Source of the DNA: Rhizobium leguminosarum
Lineage (GTDB): Bacteria > Pseudomonadota > Alphaproteobacteria > Rhizobiales > Rhizobiaceae
Length of the DNA: 64,000 nucleotides
Assembly (NCBI RefSeq): GCF_002953715.1
Contig: NZ_CP025012.1
Span: forward strand, 4,761,001-4,825,000
Direction of reading: 5' to 3'
Of the stretch, positions 9,025-17,096 are shown piece after piece. A program made the translations under genes and the position numbers. Position 1 is the first letter of the stretch, and the number at the start of each line of letters is the position of its first letter. Under the pieces are notes generated by a model, which made no database searches, was not told the DNA's origin, and worked only from the letters and a program-made list of their open reading frames with translations.

Positions 9025-9783
9025 TCACGCCTTGCGGCAGACACAGTAGCCGCCCGGCGAAGAGGACAGCACGAGCTTGCCGTTCAGAACCGGATCGACT
9101 TCGAAGCGGTCGGTTTCCGCCAGATAATCGGTGACGGCCTTCAGCGGCTCATTGCCGCGCAGCCAGACCTTGGAGCGTTTTGTGAAGGCCTGTTCCTCGG
9201 ACAGGTGGCCGATGAACGTGTCGGCGACGACGAGGTAGCAGCCTTCCGTTACCAGCGGGCCGTAGGCGCGGCATTCCGCCAGAACATGCTCGTAGGAATG
9301 GTCGCTGTCGAGCACTACCATCACCCGGGCGCCCGGCGGGATCTCGGCCTTCACGGCGGCAATCACGTCGTCGTCGACGGAACCGCCCTGGATCATCTTG
9401 ATCCGGCTCGACATCGGATGGGATTCGATCGACTCGCGATTATGGGCGCGGATGTCGATGTCGACGCCGACAACCTTGGCCGCGTCGTTGCCCATGGCGG
9501 CGAGGATCGACGCCATGAAGATCAGCGAGCCGCCGCGCGCGATGCCGGTTTCGATGATGACATCGGGCTTGGTCGCCCAGATGACTTCCTGGGTCGCCAG
9601 GATATCGACCGGAAGCTGGATGATCGGCACGCCCATCCATGACCAGAGATAGGAATAGTCGAACTTGTCGAGCCCGATCAACGTATTCAGCGATTGTTGG
9701 AAACTTGCCTCATCCTTGCCGAGCGCAAGCGACATTTCCCGCTTGTGGGCTTCGAATTCGAGACGATCGTCCTTCGTGGTCAT
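9025..9783 (-). CDS. CmcI-like (cephalosporin hydroxylase family) SAM-dependent methyltransferase
   Basis: 252 residues from the ATG at 9783; the open frame further upstream overlaps the DegT gene and is spurious. The protein belongs to the CmcI / rhamnosyl O-methyltransferase family: a class I SAM fold with glycine-rich motif ETGIARGGS (~78-86), the acidic strand end VVGVDIDIRAHNR, and LDSDHS, typical metal/substrate residues. Despite the family name, members are mostly sugar O-methyltransferases. It lies 32 bp downstream of the DegT aminotransferase in the same direction. A close paralogue lies inverted at 11265-12017 (about two-thirds identical by eye). Confidence 0.85.
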   Translation of the reverse strand: MTTKDDRLEFEAHKREMSLALGKDEASFQQSLNTLIGLDKFDYSYLWSWMGVPIIQLPVDILATQEVIWATKPDVIIETGIARGGSLIFMASILAAMGNDAAKVVGVDIDIRAHNRESIESHPMSSRIKMIQGGSVDDDVIAAVKAEIPPGARVMVVLDSDHSYEHVLAECRAYGPLVTEGCYLVVADTFIGHLSEEQAFTKRSKVWLRGNEPLKAVTDYLAETDRFEVDPVLNGKLVLSSSPGGYCVCRKA

Positions 9784-9815
9784 GACTGTTCTTTGTCCTT
9801 CGCTGTAGGGCTGTC

Positions 9816-10964
9816 TTAGACCGACTGCCGCAATGCTGTGCTGTTGTGATAGATCCGCCCGGCCGCCACATCGAGCAGCGTTGCCGCTACCCGGTCGATA
9901 TCGGCTTCGCTCATGTCGTGATAGCTGGGTAGGTTGATCGCGCGGCCCGGAATGCTCCAGGCGTTCACGTTCTCGGGCCGATCCTCGAACATGGAGAGGC
10001 TGGAGAGGGGATAGAAGAAGACGCGCGCGTCGATATTGGCGGCCTCGAAGGCCTGCTGCATCATCTCGCGGGTGGTACCCGTCGACGGATGGAAGACTGC
10101 GGTCGGCATCCACGCACCGTTGATCGTGCCGCTATATTCCGGGTTCATCGAGATGCCGGGCAGGGCGGAAAGCCGGACCATATAGGCCGCGAGGATCTCC
10201 CGCTTGCGGGCGACGAGCTCTTCGATGCGTTCGAGCTGTGCGCAGCCGATGGCCGCCTGGATGTTGGACATCTTGTACTTGAAGCCGATCTCGTCGGGCC
10301 AGAACTGCTTGGTTTGGCCGCGAGCCCGGCCGTGGTTGCTGAGCGTCAGCACCCGTTCGTAAAGCGCGGCGTCGTTGGTGACGAACATGCCGCCTTCGCC
10401 CGTCGTCAATGTCTTTGTGCCGTGGAATGAGAAGGTGCCGAAGGCGCCCATCGAGCCGGCGCGGCGGCCATTCCAGACGGAGCCGACCGCTTCGGCCGCA
10501 TCTTCGATCACCGGAATGCCCGTCCGCTTGCCGATCTCCAGCAGTGCGTCCATGTCGCAGAGATTACCGTAGAGATGCGTGGCGATGATGGCCTTCGTCT
10601 TCGGCGTGATATGGCGCTCGACCTCGCCCGGATCGATGCACCAGGAATCCGGCAGCACGTCGACGAAAACCGGCTTGGCGCCGAGATGGACGATCGGCGA
10701 GACGGTGGCGACCCAGTTGGTGTCAGCGAGGATCACTTCGTCGCCTTCGCCGACGCCGAGCGCGGCCAGGCCCATCTGCATGGCGCCGGTGCAGCTCGAT
10801 GTAGCGATGGCGAAGCCGCTGCCGAGATAAGTCTTGAAGTCGCGTTCGAAGCGGTTGATGTAGTCGTAGCAGTGTGCGCCCCAGCCGGTCGCTGCCGCAT
10901 CCGTGGCATAATCGGTTTCAAGCTGGGTGATGGAAGGCTTGGTGTAGAAGATCCTGTTTGTCAT
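9816..10964 (-). CDS. DegT/DnrJ/EryC1/StrS-family sugar aminotransferase
   Basis: 382 residues. It is a fold type I PLP enzyme with the family pattern: GSGFAIATSSCTGAMQMGL near residue 50, EDAAEAVGS (~154) and the Schiff-base Lys184 in FHGTKTLTTGEGG. Members aminate 3-keto or 4-keto nucleotide sugars using glutamate. With the CDP-glucose dehydratase nearby, the likely substrate is a CDP-4-keto-6-deoxy sugar derivative, but position and stereochemistry cannot be told. Downstream are the methyltransferase and the broken GNAT, which would be the natural next steps (O-methylation, N-acetylation). Confidence 0.9.
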   Translation of the reverse strand: MTNRIFYTKPSITQLETDYATDAAATGWGAHCYDYINRFERDFKTYLGSGFAIATSSCTGAMQMGLAALGVGEGDEVILADTNWVATVSPIVHLGAKPVFVDVLPDSWCIDPGEVERHITPKTKAIIATHLYGNLCDMDALLEIGKRTGIPVIEDAAEAVGSVWNGRRAGSMGAFGTFSFHGTKTLTTGEGGMFVTNDAALYERVLTLSNHGRARGQTKQFWPDEIGFKYKMSNIQAAIGCAQLERIEELVARKREILAAYMVRLSALPGISMNPEYSGTINGAWMPTAVFHPSTGTTREMMQQAFEAANIDARVFFYPLSSLSMFEDRPENVNAWSIPGRAINLPSYHDMSEADIDRVAATLLDVAAGRIYHNSTALRQSV

Positions 10965-11040
10965 GCCGCTAATTTCTGTTGAATTGAAATCAAGACGCAG
11001 GCGCCCGCCACGACGCTAGTTTTTGAAACTGGCGCGAGGC

Positions 11041-11239
11041 TCACATGATGATGTGCCGGACGAGATCGTGCTCGTGGAACACGAGATTGGGCAGGTAGCC
11101 CGAGTGCTACGAAATATTCCCGGTCGCTGTTGAGCGTGATCGCTCCAGCCTCACATAAGGTTCCGATGAAAGATGGAAAATGAGACATTTGTGCCAGCTT
11201 GCGCTTCGCAAGGACGTGCGCCGCAAATGCGCCACATGT
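11041..11239 (-). pseudogene. C-terminal remnant of an unidentified gene, with a frameshift
   Basis: On the minus strand an open stretch begins after a stop near 11240 and reads through LAKRKLAQMSHFPSFIGTL to REYFVALG. It then continues in another frame as YLPNLVFHEHDLVRHIIM and a stop at 11041. A single extra G in a GGG near 11103 accounts for the shift. Codon choice and the sensible C-terminus suggest a real protein tail of ~65 residues whose 5' part has been lost, presumably when the adjacent plus-strand genes arrived. The family was not recognised. Confidence 0.5.
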
Positions 11240-11264
11240 TCAGGTAGGAAGGTTTGTAAGGTTC

Positions 11265-12017
11265 ATGACCATCAAAGATGATAGGCAGGAGTTCGAGGCC
11301 AACAAGCGCGAAATGAGCCTCGCGCTAGGTCGTGACACGGATGTCTTCCGTCAGACGCTCGACACTCTGGTGAGCCTGGACAAATACGACTATTCCTATC
11401 TGTGGTCTTGGATGGGCATGCCAATCATTCAAATGCCCGCCGATGTGATGGCCACCCAGGAAGTTATCTGGGCCACCAAGCCAGACGTGATCGTTGAGAC
11501 GGGCGTGGCGCGTGGCGGATCGATGATCTTCCAGGCTGCCATGCTACAACTGATTGGCAAGGGCAAGGTGGTAGGCGTAGATATCGACATTCGCGCCCAT
11601 AACCGTCAGGCGATCGAATCCCATCCAATGGCGCATCGCGTCGAACTGATCGAAGGGCCATCCACCTCCGCCGAAACCATGGCGAAGGTCAAGGCGTCTA
11701 TCCCCGAAGGGGCCTCGGTCATGGTCATTCTCGACAGCGATCATAGCAAGGCGCATGTACTGGATGAATTACGCAATTACGCGCCGCTGGTGACGGACGG
11801 CCAGTATCTCGTCGTTGCCGATACGATCCTTGGCCATTACGAACCTTCCCAGGTTCCGACCAAACGCTCCAAGGTTCTCTTGCCTGGTGATGAGCCCTTG
11901 GTTGCCCTCAATGATTACTTGCAGGAAACGGATCGTTTCGAGTTGGATACCATCATCAATGGAAAGCTCGTTCTCTCCAGTTCTCCGGGCGGCTATCTTC
12001 GATGTGTGCGGTCCTAA
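11265..12017 (+). CDS. CmcI-like SAM-dependent methyltransferase, second copy
   Basis: 250 residues from the ATG at 11265 (MTIKDDRQEFEANKREMSL). It shares the motifs of the copy at 9025-9783: ETGVARGGS, VVGVDIDIRAHNR, LDSDHS and the C-terminal KLVLSSSPGGY. The two proteins align end to end with about two-thirds identity, so both are probably active sugar methyltransferases. This copy is on the opposite strand from the surrounding minus-strand biosynthetic genes and its DNA is visibly less GC-rich. That fits arrival by transfer together with the hexapeptide acyltransferase that follows 82 bp downstream. Confidence 0.85.
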   Translation: MTIKDDRQEFEANKREMSLALGRDTDVFRQTLDTLVSLDKYDYSYLWSWMGMPIIQMPADVMATQEVIWATKPDVIVETGVARGGSMIFQAAMLQLIGKGKVVGVDIDIRAHNRQAIESHPMAHRVELIEGPSTSAETMAKVKASIPEGASVMVILDSDHSKAHVLDELRNYAPLVTDGQYLVVADTILGHYEPSQVPTKRSKVLLPGDEPLVALNDYLQETDRFELDTIINGKLVLSSSPGGYLRCVRS

Positions 12018-12099
12018 GCATGCCATTGATGCGATCAAATCAAAAATTCTCGTCGATTAGTCGATGTTCTTTGGGGCCGACGGAGTATCGAGGTATCGG

Positions 12100-12678
12100 A
12101 TGCATTTAGGCTCGACATTTTACGACGAGACTGAACTGAGATCCCTGCCGTTCCGGCATCTTGGGGCGAACGTAAAGATTAAAAGAACCGCCGGACTTTT
12201 TTTCGTGGAGAATATCTCCATCATGGATGACGCGCGGATCGATGATTTCACCATCATTGTGGCAAGTAGGGAACACGTTGAGATTGGATGTAATGTGCAC
12301 ATCGCGTCACAGTGTTATATATCTGGGAGTGACGGCTTCGTCATGGAGGACTTTTCGGGTTTGGCACCAGGTGTCAAAATCTACACCTCAAGCGATGACT
12401 ACACGGGTGAAAAGATGACCAACCCTACTCTGCCGCGCCATCTTATTGGCGGCCCTGCTGGGAAAGTCGTCCTCCGCAAACATGTGATTATCGGCTCCAA
12501 CTCGGTCGTTTTGCCTAAGGTAACAATTGAGGAGGGAAGTTCTGTAGGTAGCCTATCCCTCGTAAATAAGTCTCTCCCTGCATGGGGAGTATACGCTGGT
12601 ATCCCCGTCAGACGTTTACGCGATAGATCTCAAAATATTCTGATCCTTGAGAAAGAACTGGGAGCATCACGGGCCTGA
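12100..12678 (+). CDS. Hexapeptide-repeat (LbH) acyltransferase
   Basis: 192 residues from the ATG at 12100, which has GAGG six bases upstream; an in-frame ATG at 12064 lacks a ribosome site. The protein shows left-handed beta-helix hexapeptide repeats from ~50 to ~165 (for example IDDFTIIV, IGCNVHIA, IIGSNSVVLPKVTIEEGSSVG) and ends with AGIPVRRL, the usual WbbJ/LacA-type signature. Such enzymes O- or N-acetylate sugars using acetyl-CoA. The active-site His cannot be assigned with certainty. The gene has more A/T-rich codons than its neighbours and lies convergent to the epimerase gene, 8 bp apart. Confidence 0.82.
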   Translation: MHLGSTFYDETELRSLPFRHLGANVKIKRTAGLFFVENISIMDDARIDDFTIIVASREHVEIGCNVHIASQCYISGSDGFVMEDFSGLAPGVKIYTSSDDYTGEKMTNPTLPRHLIGGPAGKVVLRKHVIIGSNSVVLPKVTIEEGSSVGSLSLVNKSLPAWGVYAGIPVRRLRDRSQNILILEKELGASRA

Positions 12679-12686
12679 TAGGCAAG

Positions 12687-13232
12687 CTATCGCTCCCTTG
12701 TCCCCTGGCCGTAGCTGTCAAGCGCGGCGTCGCGCTCGCTGATGATGCTCGGCGTGAACGGCCAGGCGATGGAAAAGGCGGGATCGTCCCAGCGGACGCC
12801 ACGGGCAAGTTCCGGTACGTAGGTTTCCGACATCTGGTAAAAGAGTTCGCAATCATCCTCGAGCGTCAGGAAGCCGTGTGCGCATCCGGCCGGTATGTAG
12901 AAGGCGTTGTGACTGGTAGCATCGAGCTCGACGGAGGCCCATTTGAGATGGCTTGGCGAATCCGGCCTCAGATCGAGCGCCACGTCGAAGACCCTGCCGC
13001 GCGTGGCGCGCACCAGCTTGATCTCCGGCCGCGGCTCGGCTTGGTAATGCATGCCGCGCAGCGTCCCGCGCCTGTGGTTCTGCGAGACATTGCACTGCGG
13101 GTAGACGGGCACGAGACCTTGCGCCGCAAAGGTCTGCGCGTCGAAGGTTCGTGCGAACATTCCCCGGTCGTCGGAGCGCGCGTCGACTTCCACGACAAAG
13201 GCACCCGAAACCGCGGTCGGAAGGAATTTCAT
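12687..13232 (-). CDS. dTDP/CDP-4-dehydro-6-deoxysugar 3,5-epimerase-like (RmlC family)
   Basis: 181 residues, the normal RmlC length, with a cupin core. The catalytic His is present (H62 in LRGMHYQ), as are H119 in IPAGCAHGF and a Tyr in ELFYQMSE where the family's catalytic acid lies. The substrate is probably the 4-keto sugar from the CDP-glucose dehydratase of this cluster rather than a dTDP sugar, since no rmlA/rmlB is seen. The first codons overlap the end of the C-methyltransferase gene by 4 bp, so the two are translationally coupled. Confidence 0.85.
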   Translation of the reverse strand: MKFLPTAVSGAFVVEVDARSDDRGMFARTFDAQTFAAQGLVPVYPQCNVSQNHRRGTLRGMHYQAEPRPEIKLVRATRGRVFDVALDLRPDSPSHLKWASVELDATSHNAFYIPAGCAHGFLTLEDDCELFYQMSETYVPELARGVRWDDPAFSIAWPFTPSIISERDAALDSYGQGTRER

Positions 13233-14464
13233 CCGAGCACCGTCAGTTCCGGCACGGCAACGGCGAAGCGTCCGCCCCAGGCGCCGACCCTGCTGTTGGC
13301 CGCAACGACCTCGTTCTTGATGTTCCAGGGCAGGATGAGCACGTAATCCGGCTGCGTCTCGTCCATCTTCTCCGGCGCATAGATCGGTAGCTTGCTGCCC
13401 GGCAAGTAGTGGCCCTGCTTGTGCGGGTTGCGATCGACGACATAGTCGATGAGGTCGGTGCCGACGCCACAGAAGTTCAAGAGCGTATTGCCCTTGGCGG
13501 CGGCGCCGTAGGCGGCGACACTCTTGCCGTTCCGCTTGGCCTCGTTGAGGAAGGCGAGCAGCCCTTCCTTGATCGGCGCCACGCGGCTTTGGAAGGCCTC
13601 GTAGGTGTCAGTCCTGTCGAAGCCGGCAGCCTTTTCGTCGGCGCGCACCTTGGCAAGGCCCGGACCCGTGCCATGGGCGGTCGATGCCGCGCGGCAGGCG
13701 AGGATACGCAGGCTGCCGCCATGGGTCGGCAGTTCCTCAATATCGAAGACCTTCAAGCCGTGGGCGGCGAAGACCTTTTCGACGGCAAGCAGCGAGAGAT
13801 AATAGAAATGCTCGTGATAGACCGTGTCGAACTGGATGTTTTCCATCAGCCGCAGCAGATGCGGAAATTCGACGCTGACGACGCCGTCCGGCTTCAGCAC
13901 GGCCGAAAGCCCGCCGACGAAATCGTTGATGTCAGGCACATGCGCCAGCACGTTGTTGCCGATGACAATGTCGGCGGCGAGGCCGCGGGAGACGAGATCG
14001 GCAGCGGTTTCCTTGCCGAAGAAGCGCGCTTCCGTGGGAACGCCGATCTGCCGCGCCACTTCCGCAACGTTCTCAGCCGGCTCGATGCCGAGCACGGGCA
14101 CGCCCGACTCGACGAAATGCTTGAGGAGGTAGCCGTCATTGCTCGCCACCTCGATCACTTGTGATGCCTCACCGAGGCCGAAGCGCTTGCGCGCCATGAT
14201 CGTAAACTGGCGGGCATGCTCCACCCAGCCGTCGCTGTAGGAGGAGAAATAGGCATAGTGACTGAAGATATCCTCCGGTGGGACAAAGGCATCGGCCTGC
14301 ACCAGCCAGCATTCAGAGCAGACGAAGGCGCGCAACGGATAGGAGGGCTCCGGCTTGTTGATCTGCTCTTCGGTCAAATAGGCGTTGGCCAGCGGCGTCG
14401 AGCCGAGGTCGACGAAACGATGCTTCAGCGGGGCATCGCAAAACCGGCAATTGTGCGCTGTCAT
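13229..14464 (-). CDS. Sugar C-methyltransferase (zinc-binding N-domain, class I SAM, C-terminal Methyltransf_14)
   Basis: 411 residues with the three-part architecture of deoxysugar C-3 methyltransferases (TylC3/NovU type). The parts are an N-terminal zinc ribbon with C6-x2-C9 and C49-x2-C52, a SAM domain with motif I in VIEVASNDGYLL (~102-113), and a C-terminal domain containing YGAAAKGNTLLN. VYHEHFYYLS near 215 carries the conserved Tyr/His/Glu-His residues of the active site. Such enzymes add a methyl branch to a 4-keto sugar nucleotide. The gene overlaps the dehydratase gene by 4 bp upstream and the epimerase by 4 bp downstream, so the pathway order matches the gene order. Confidence 0.88.
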   Translation of the reverse strand: MTAHNCRFCDAPLKHRFVDLGSTPLANAYLTEEQINKPEPSYPLRAFVCSECWLVQADAFVPPEDIFSHYAYFSSYSDGWVEHARQFTIMARKRFGLGEASQVIEVASNDGYLLKHFVESGVPVLGIEPAENVAEVARQIGVPTEARFFGKETAADLVSRGLAADIVIGNNVLAHVPDINDFVGGLSAVLKPDGVVSVEFPHLLRLMENIQFDTVYHEHFYYLSLLAVEKVFAAHGLKVFDIEELPTHGGSLRILACRAASTAHGTGPGLAKVRADEKAAGFDRTDTYEAFQSRVAPIKEGLLAFLNEAKRNGKSVAAYGAAAKGNTLLNFCGVGTDLIDYVVDRNPHKQGHYLPGSKLPIYAPEKMDETQPDYVLILPWNIKNEVVAANSRVGAWGGRFAVAVPELTVLG

Positions 14465-15525
14465 GATACTGCTTCCTCATATGCCGCGATCTGGCCGAGC
14501 GAGAAGGCGCGCATGTCTGCGCCCTCGCGGTTGGCCTTGTACCAGGCGGCAGTCCAGTCGATGGTCTGTTGCAGGCTGAGGCGCGGGCGCCAGCCGATGG
14601 TGTCGAGCGCAAGTGCCGAGCTCAGCGTCAGCGCCGGCGCTTCCGGCAGATGTTCGCCGGGTGCAAGCCGCCATACGTTGTCGACGCAATGCGCGCGGCC
14701 GAGCGCTTCGGCGAGTTCGGAAACAGTGGCGAAGCTTTCGGGATGCGGACCGAAATTCAGTGCATCCGGCAGATCTCTGCCGCGCTGCTGCGTCAGCACC
14801 TCAGCGAAGCTGAGATAACCGCCAAGCGGCTCCAGCACGTGCTGCCAGGGACGGATCGCCGCGGGATAGCGCAGCATGATCGGCTCGCCGCCTTCGAAGG
14901 CGCGGATGAAATCCGGGATCAGCCTGTCCTTGGACCAGTCGCCGCCGCCGATGACATTGCCGGCACGGACCGTGGCGAGCCGGATATCGCGTCCCTTGAA
15001 GAAGCTGTCGCGATAGCTCTGGCAGACGAGTTCCGTGCAGGCCTTGGAATTGCTGTAGGGATCCTTGCCGCCGAGCGTATCGGTCTCAACGAAGGGTATG
15101 CCGCTGCCATTGTTGGCGTAGACCTTGTCTGAGGTGATGACCAGGATGGTCTTGACGGAAGGCGTCTGCCTGACCGCATCGAGAACATTCGCCGTTCCCA
15201 TGACGTTGGTCGAGAAGGTCTCAGCGGGATTCTCATAGGAGCGCCGGACCAGCGCCTGCGCCGCCATATGGATGACGATCTCCGGCTCGAAGCTTCTGAA
15301 GCGGCCAAGAAACGCTTCGGCTTCGCGGATATCGGCGATGTGATGGCCACGATCGTTCCAGGGAGCGAGCGTCTCATAGAGCGACGGTTGGGTCTCGGGT
15401 GCCAGCGACACCGCGGTGACGTCTGCGCCGAGCCGCTCCAGCCAGAGGGAAAGCCAGGAACCCTTGAAGCCGGTATGTCCGGTCAGGAAAACCCGCCGCC
15501 CGTTCCAGAAGTCCGTCAGGCCCAT
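14461..15525 (-). CDS. rfbG: CDP-glucose 4,6-dehydratase
   Basis: 354 residues from the ATG at 15525; a GTG at 15534 is an alternative. It is an extended SDR with the NAD-binding motif LTGHTGFKGSW, TSDKVYANN and the catalytic Tyr-x3-Lys in DPYSNSKACTE. RVGNVIGGGDW and a C-terminal WRPRLSL are typical of RfbG. It converts CDP-glucose to CDP-4-keto-6-deoxyglucose. It overlaps the end of the cytidylyltransferase gene by 10 bp and the start of the methyltransferase gene by 4 bp, forming a tight four-gene operon. Confidence 0.93.
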   Translation of the reverse strand: MGLTDFWNGRRVFLTGHTGFKGSWLSLWLERLGADVTAVSLAPETQPSLYETLAPWNDRGHHIADIREAEAFLGRFRSFEPEIVIHMAAQALVRRSYENPAETFSTNVMGTANVLDAVRQTPSVKTILVITSDKVYANNGSGIPFVETDTLGGKDPYSNSKACTELVCQSYRDSFFKGRDIRLATVRAGNVIGGGDWSKDRLIPDFIRAFEGGEPIMLRYPAAIRPWQHVLEPLGGYLSFAEVLTQQRGRDLPDALNFGPHPESFATVSELAEALGRAHCVDNVWRLAPGEHLPEAPALTLSSALALDTIGWRPRLSLQQTIDWTAAWYKANREGADMRAFSLGQIAAYEEAVS

Positions 15526-16289
15526 AGTTTCCACGGTGCCTTTCCGGAATTCCAGAGCTCTTCCAGGTGGTTGCGCTCGCGAAGCGTATCCATCGGCTGC
15601 CAGAAACCGTCATGCTTGAAAGCGGCGAGCTGGTTGTTGGCGGCAAGCCACTCCAGCGGACCACCTTCCCAGATCGTGTCGTCGCCCGGGATGAGATCCA
15701 CCACCGACGGATCGAGCACGAAGAAGCCGCCATTGATGCGCTGGCCGTCGCCCCTCGGCTTCTCGATGAAGGAGGTGATGTACTGTCCCTCGATATTCGT
15801 GGCGCCGTAACGTCCGGGCGGAGTGACCGCGCACATCGTCGCCTTCAGGCCATGGCTGCGATGGAAGGCGACTTCGGCGGCAATGTCGATATCGCCGACG
15901 CCGTCGCCATAGGTCAAGCAGAAGGGTTCGCCCGGGGTAAGATGGTCGCGAATGCGCCCGAGACGGCCGCCGGTCATCGAATGCATGCCGGTATCGACCA
16001 CGGTCACGCGCCAGTTCGGTCGTTTGCCGCCGTGATAGTTGATGCTGTTGGAGCCGAGGTCGACCGTGATGTCGTTGTGGTGCAGAACAAGGTTTACGAA
16101 ATATTCCTTGATCATATAGCCCTTGTAGCCGGCGCAGATGATGAAATCATTGAGCCCGTGATGAGCATAGATGCTCATGATGTGCCAGAGGATCGGCATG
16201 CCGCCTATTTCGACCAGAGGCTTGGGTCGGATACTGGTTTCCTCGGCAAGGCGCGAGCCAAGGCCACCGGCAAGAATTACGACTTTCAT
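15516..16289 (-). CDS. rfbF: Glucose-1-phosphate cytidylyltransferase
   Basis: 257 residues from the ATG at 16289, the same length as enterobacterial RfbF; the longer open frame to 16517 is not needed. The N-terminal nucleotidyl-transferase signature is clear (AGGLGSRLAEETSIRPKPLV), followed by LTYGDGVGDID with the metal-binding Asp and FIEKPRGDGQRINGGFFVL. It makes CDP-glucose from glucose-1-phosphate and CTP, the first committed step of the CDP-deoxysugar pathway. It is the promoter-proximal gene of the operon; 16290-16811 upstream is the probable promoter region. Confidence 0.95.
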   Translation of the reverse strand: MKVVILAGGLGSRLAEETSIRPKPLVEIGGMPILWHIMSIYAHHGLNDFIICAGYKGYMIKEYFVNLVLHHNDITVDLGSNSINYHGGKRPNWRVTVVDTGMHSMTGGRLGRIRDHLTPGEPFCLTYGDGVGDIDIAAEVAFHRSHGLKATMCAVTPPGRYGATNIEGQYITSFIEKPRGDGQRINGGFFVLDPSVVDLIPGDDTIWEGGPLEWLAANNQLAAFKHDGFWQPMDTLRERNHLEELWNSGKAPWKLWA

Positions 16290-16811
16290 CCCAAGCGAAC
16301 TCCAGAGTGTCTCGTCAAGCTCCGGCAGACCACCCTCAGAGCCGTCCGGGCTCTCGGCAGGCGGAACGGCCGTATGTTCATCCTTGCACTGGTATCCGAT
16401 TTCGTTCTTGTGCGAGGCTTGCGGGGGTGTCTGAACCGACAGTCGCGCGTTTCGCAGGCCGTGCGTTGAGCAAGGGAACAGCTTGCCGTTCGGGACATCC
16501 CGTTTGGCCGAAGGCACGTCCTTCCAGTTTTACGCGGAGCGCCAAGCGGGCGCAATTGATCCGACCAGACGCGGCCGATCCTGATAGGAAAGCGTCAGAT
16601 ACGCCGGCCGATTGCCGCCGGGCAAAGGCGGGCGCGTCGGCCCGAAGAAAAAAACTTCGGAATCCCGAAATTCGCCGCCTTTCGCGGGCTGTCGCCGTGG
16701 AGAAACATCCAACGATTTCAATCCCGCAACCAATTTCGGGATTCCGAAGTGCTATATAGATTATGGTGGCAGTCCCTCCGCGCCGCCAAACCCTGGCTCG
16801 ATCGCTTGCGG
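16290..16811. other. Gene-free region upstream of rfbF
   Basis: About 520 bp with no convincing gene on either strand. It should hold the promoter of the rfbF operon. The only strong structure is the long-armed inverted repeat at 16654-16750. Short open frames here lack ribosome sites and protein-like composition. Confidence 0.5.
16654..16750. repeat. Perfect 19-bp inverted repeat with 59-bp spacer
   Basis: The left arm acttcggaatcccgaaatt (16654-16672) is the exact reverse complement of the right arm at 16732-16750. The 59-bp spacer has no open frame. The layout resembles the ends of a very small non-autonomous mobile element (MITE) or two copies of an inverted regulator site. No flanking target duplication was recognised. 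Confidence 0.7.
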
Positions 16812-17096
16812 TTAAGCCTCCAGACTAAGCTGGAGGGAAGTGTCGTCTGCCTCGACGACCTTGGGCTTACGCTTTGTTGCCGTACGGCGTGCTGGCTTGG
16901 TGGTTTTCAGTCGAGTGTCGGAGCCGAGCTCGTCTGTCTCGGTGCTGGGCAGCAGCAGGCCGGCCGCAGGCACCGCAGCGGCTACCTCAATGACCAGCTT
17001 CGGGGGCGGCATTTCAATGGCTGGCTTGGCAGCTGACACCTCGCGGGCCTTTATAGGCTCGGGGTTGCTGGCTGCGGACGTGGCGTATCGGATCAT
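16812..17096 (-). CDS. Small Ala/Pro/Lys-rich hypothetical protein behind a LexA-type box
   Basis: 94 residues from the ATG at 17096, which has GGAG seven bases upstream. The protein is low-complexity: Ala/Pro-rich in the first two thirds (for example AIEMPPPKLVIEVAAAVPAA), then a strongly basic patch (KTTKPARRTATKRKPK) and an acidic-to-hydrophobic tail ending LQLSLEA. No family or membrane segment was recognised. A GTTC-N7-GTTC element lies 17 bp upstream, so it may be induced by DNA damage. The basic patch could contact nucleic acid. The small size leaves some doubt that it is a gene. Confidence 0.55.
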   Translation of the reverse strand: MIRYATSAASNPEPIKAREVSAAKPAIEMPPPKLVIEVAAAVPAAGLLLPSTETDELGSDTRLKTTKPARRTATKRKPKVVEADDTSLQLSLEA

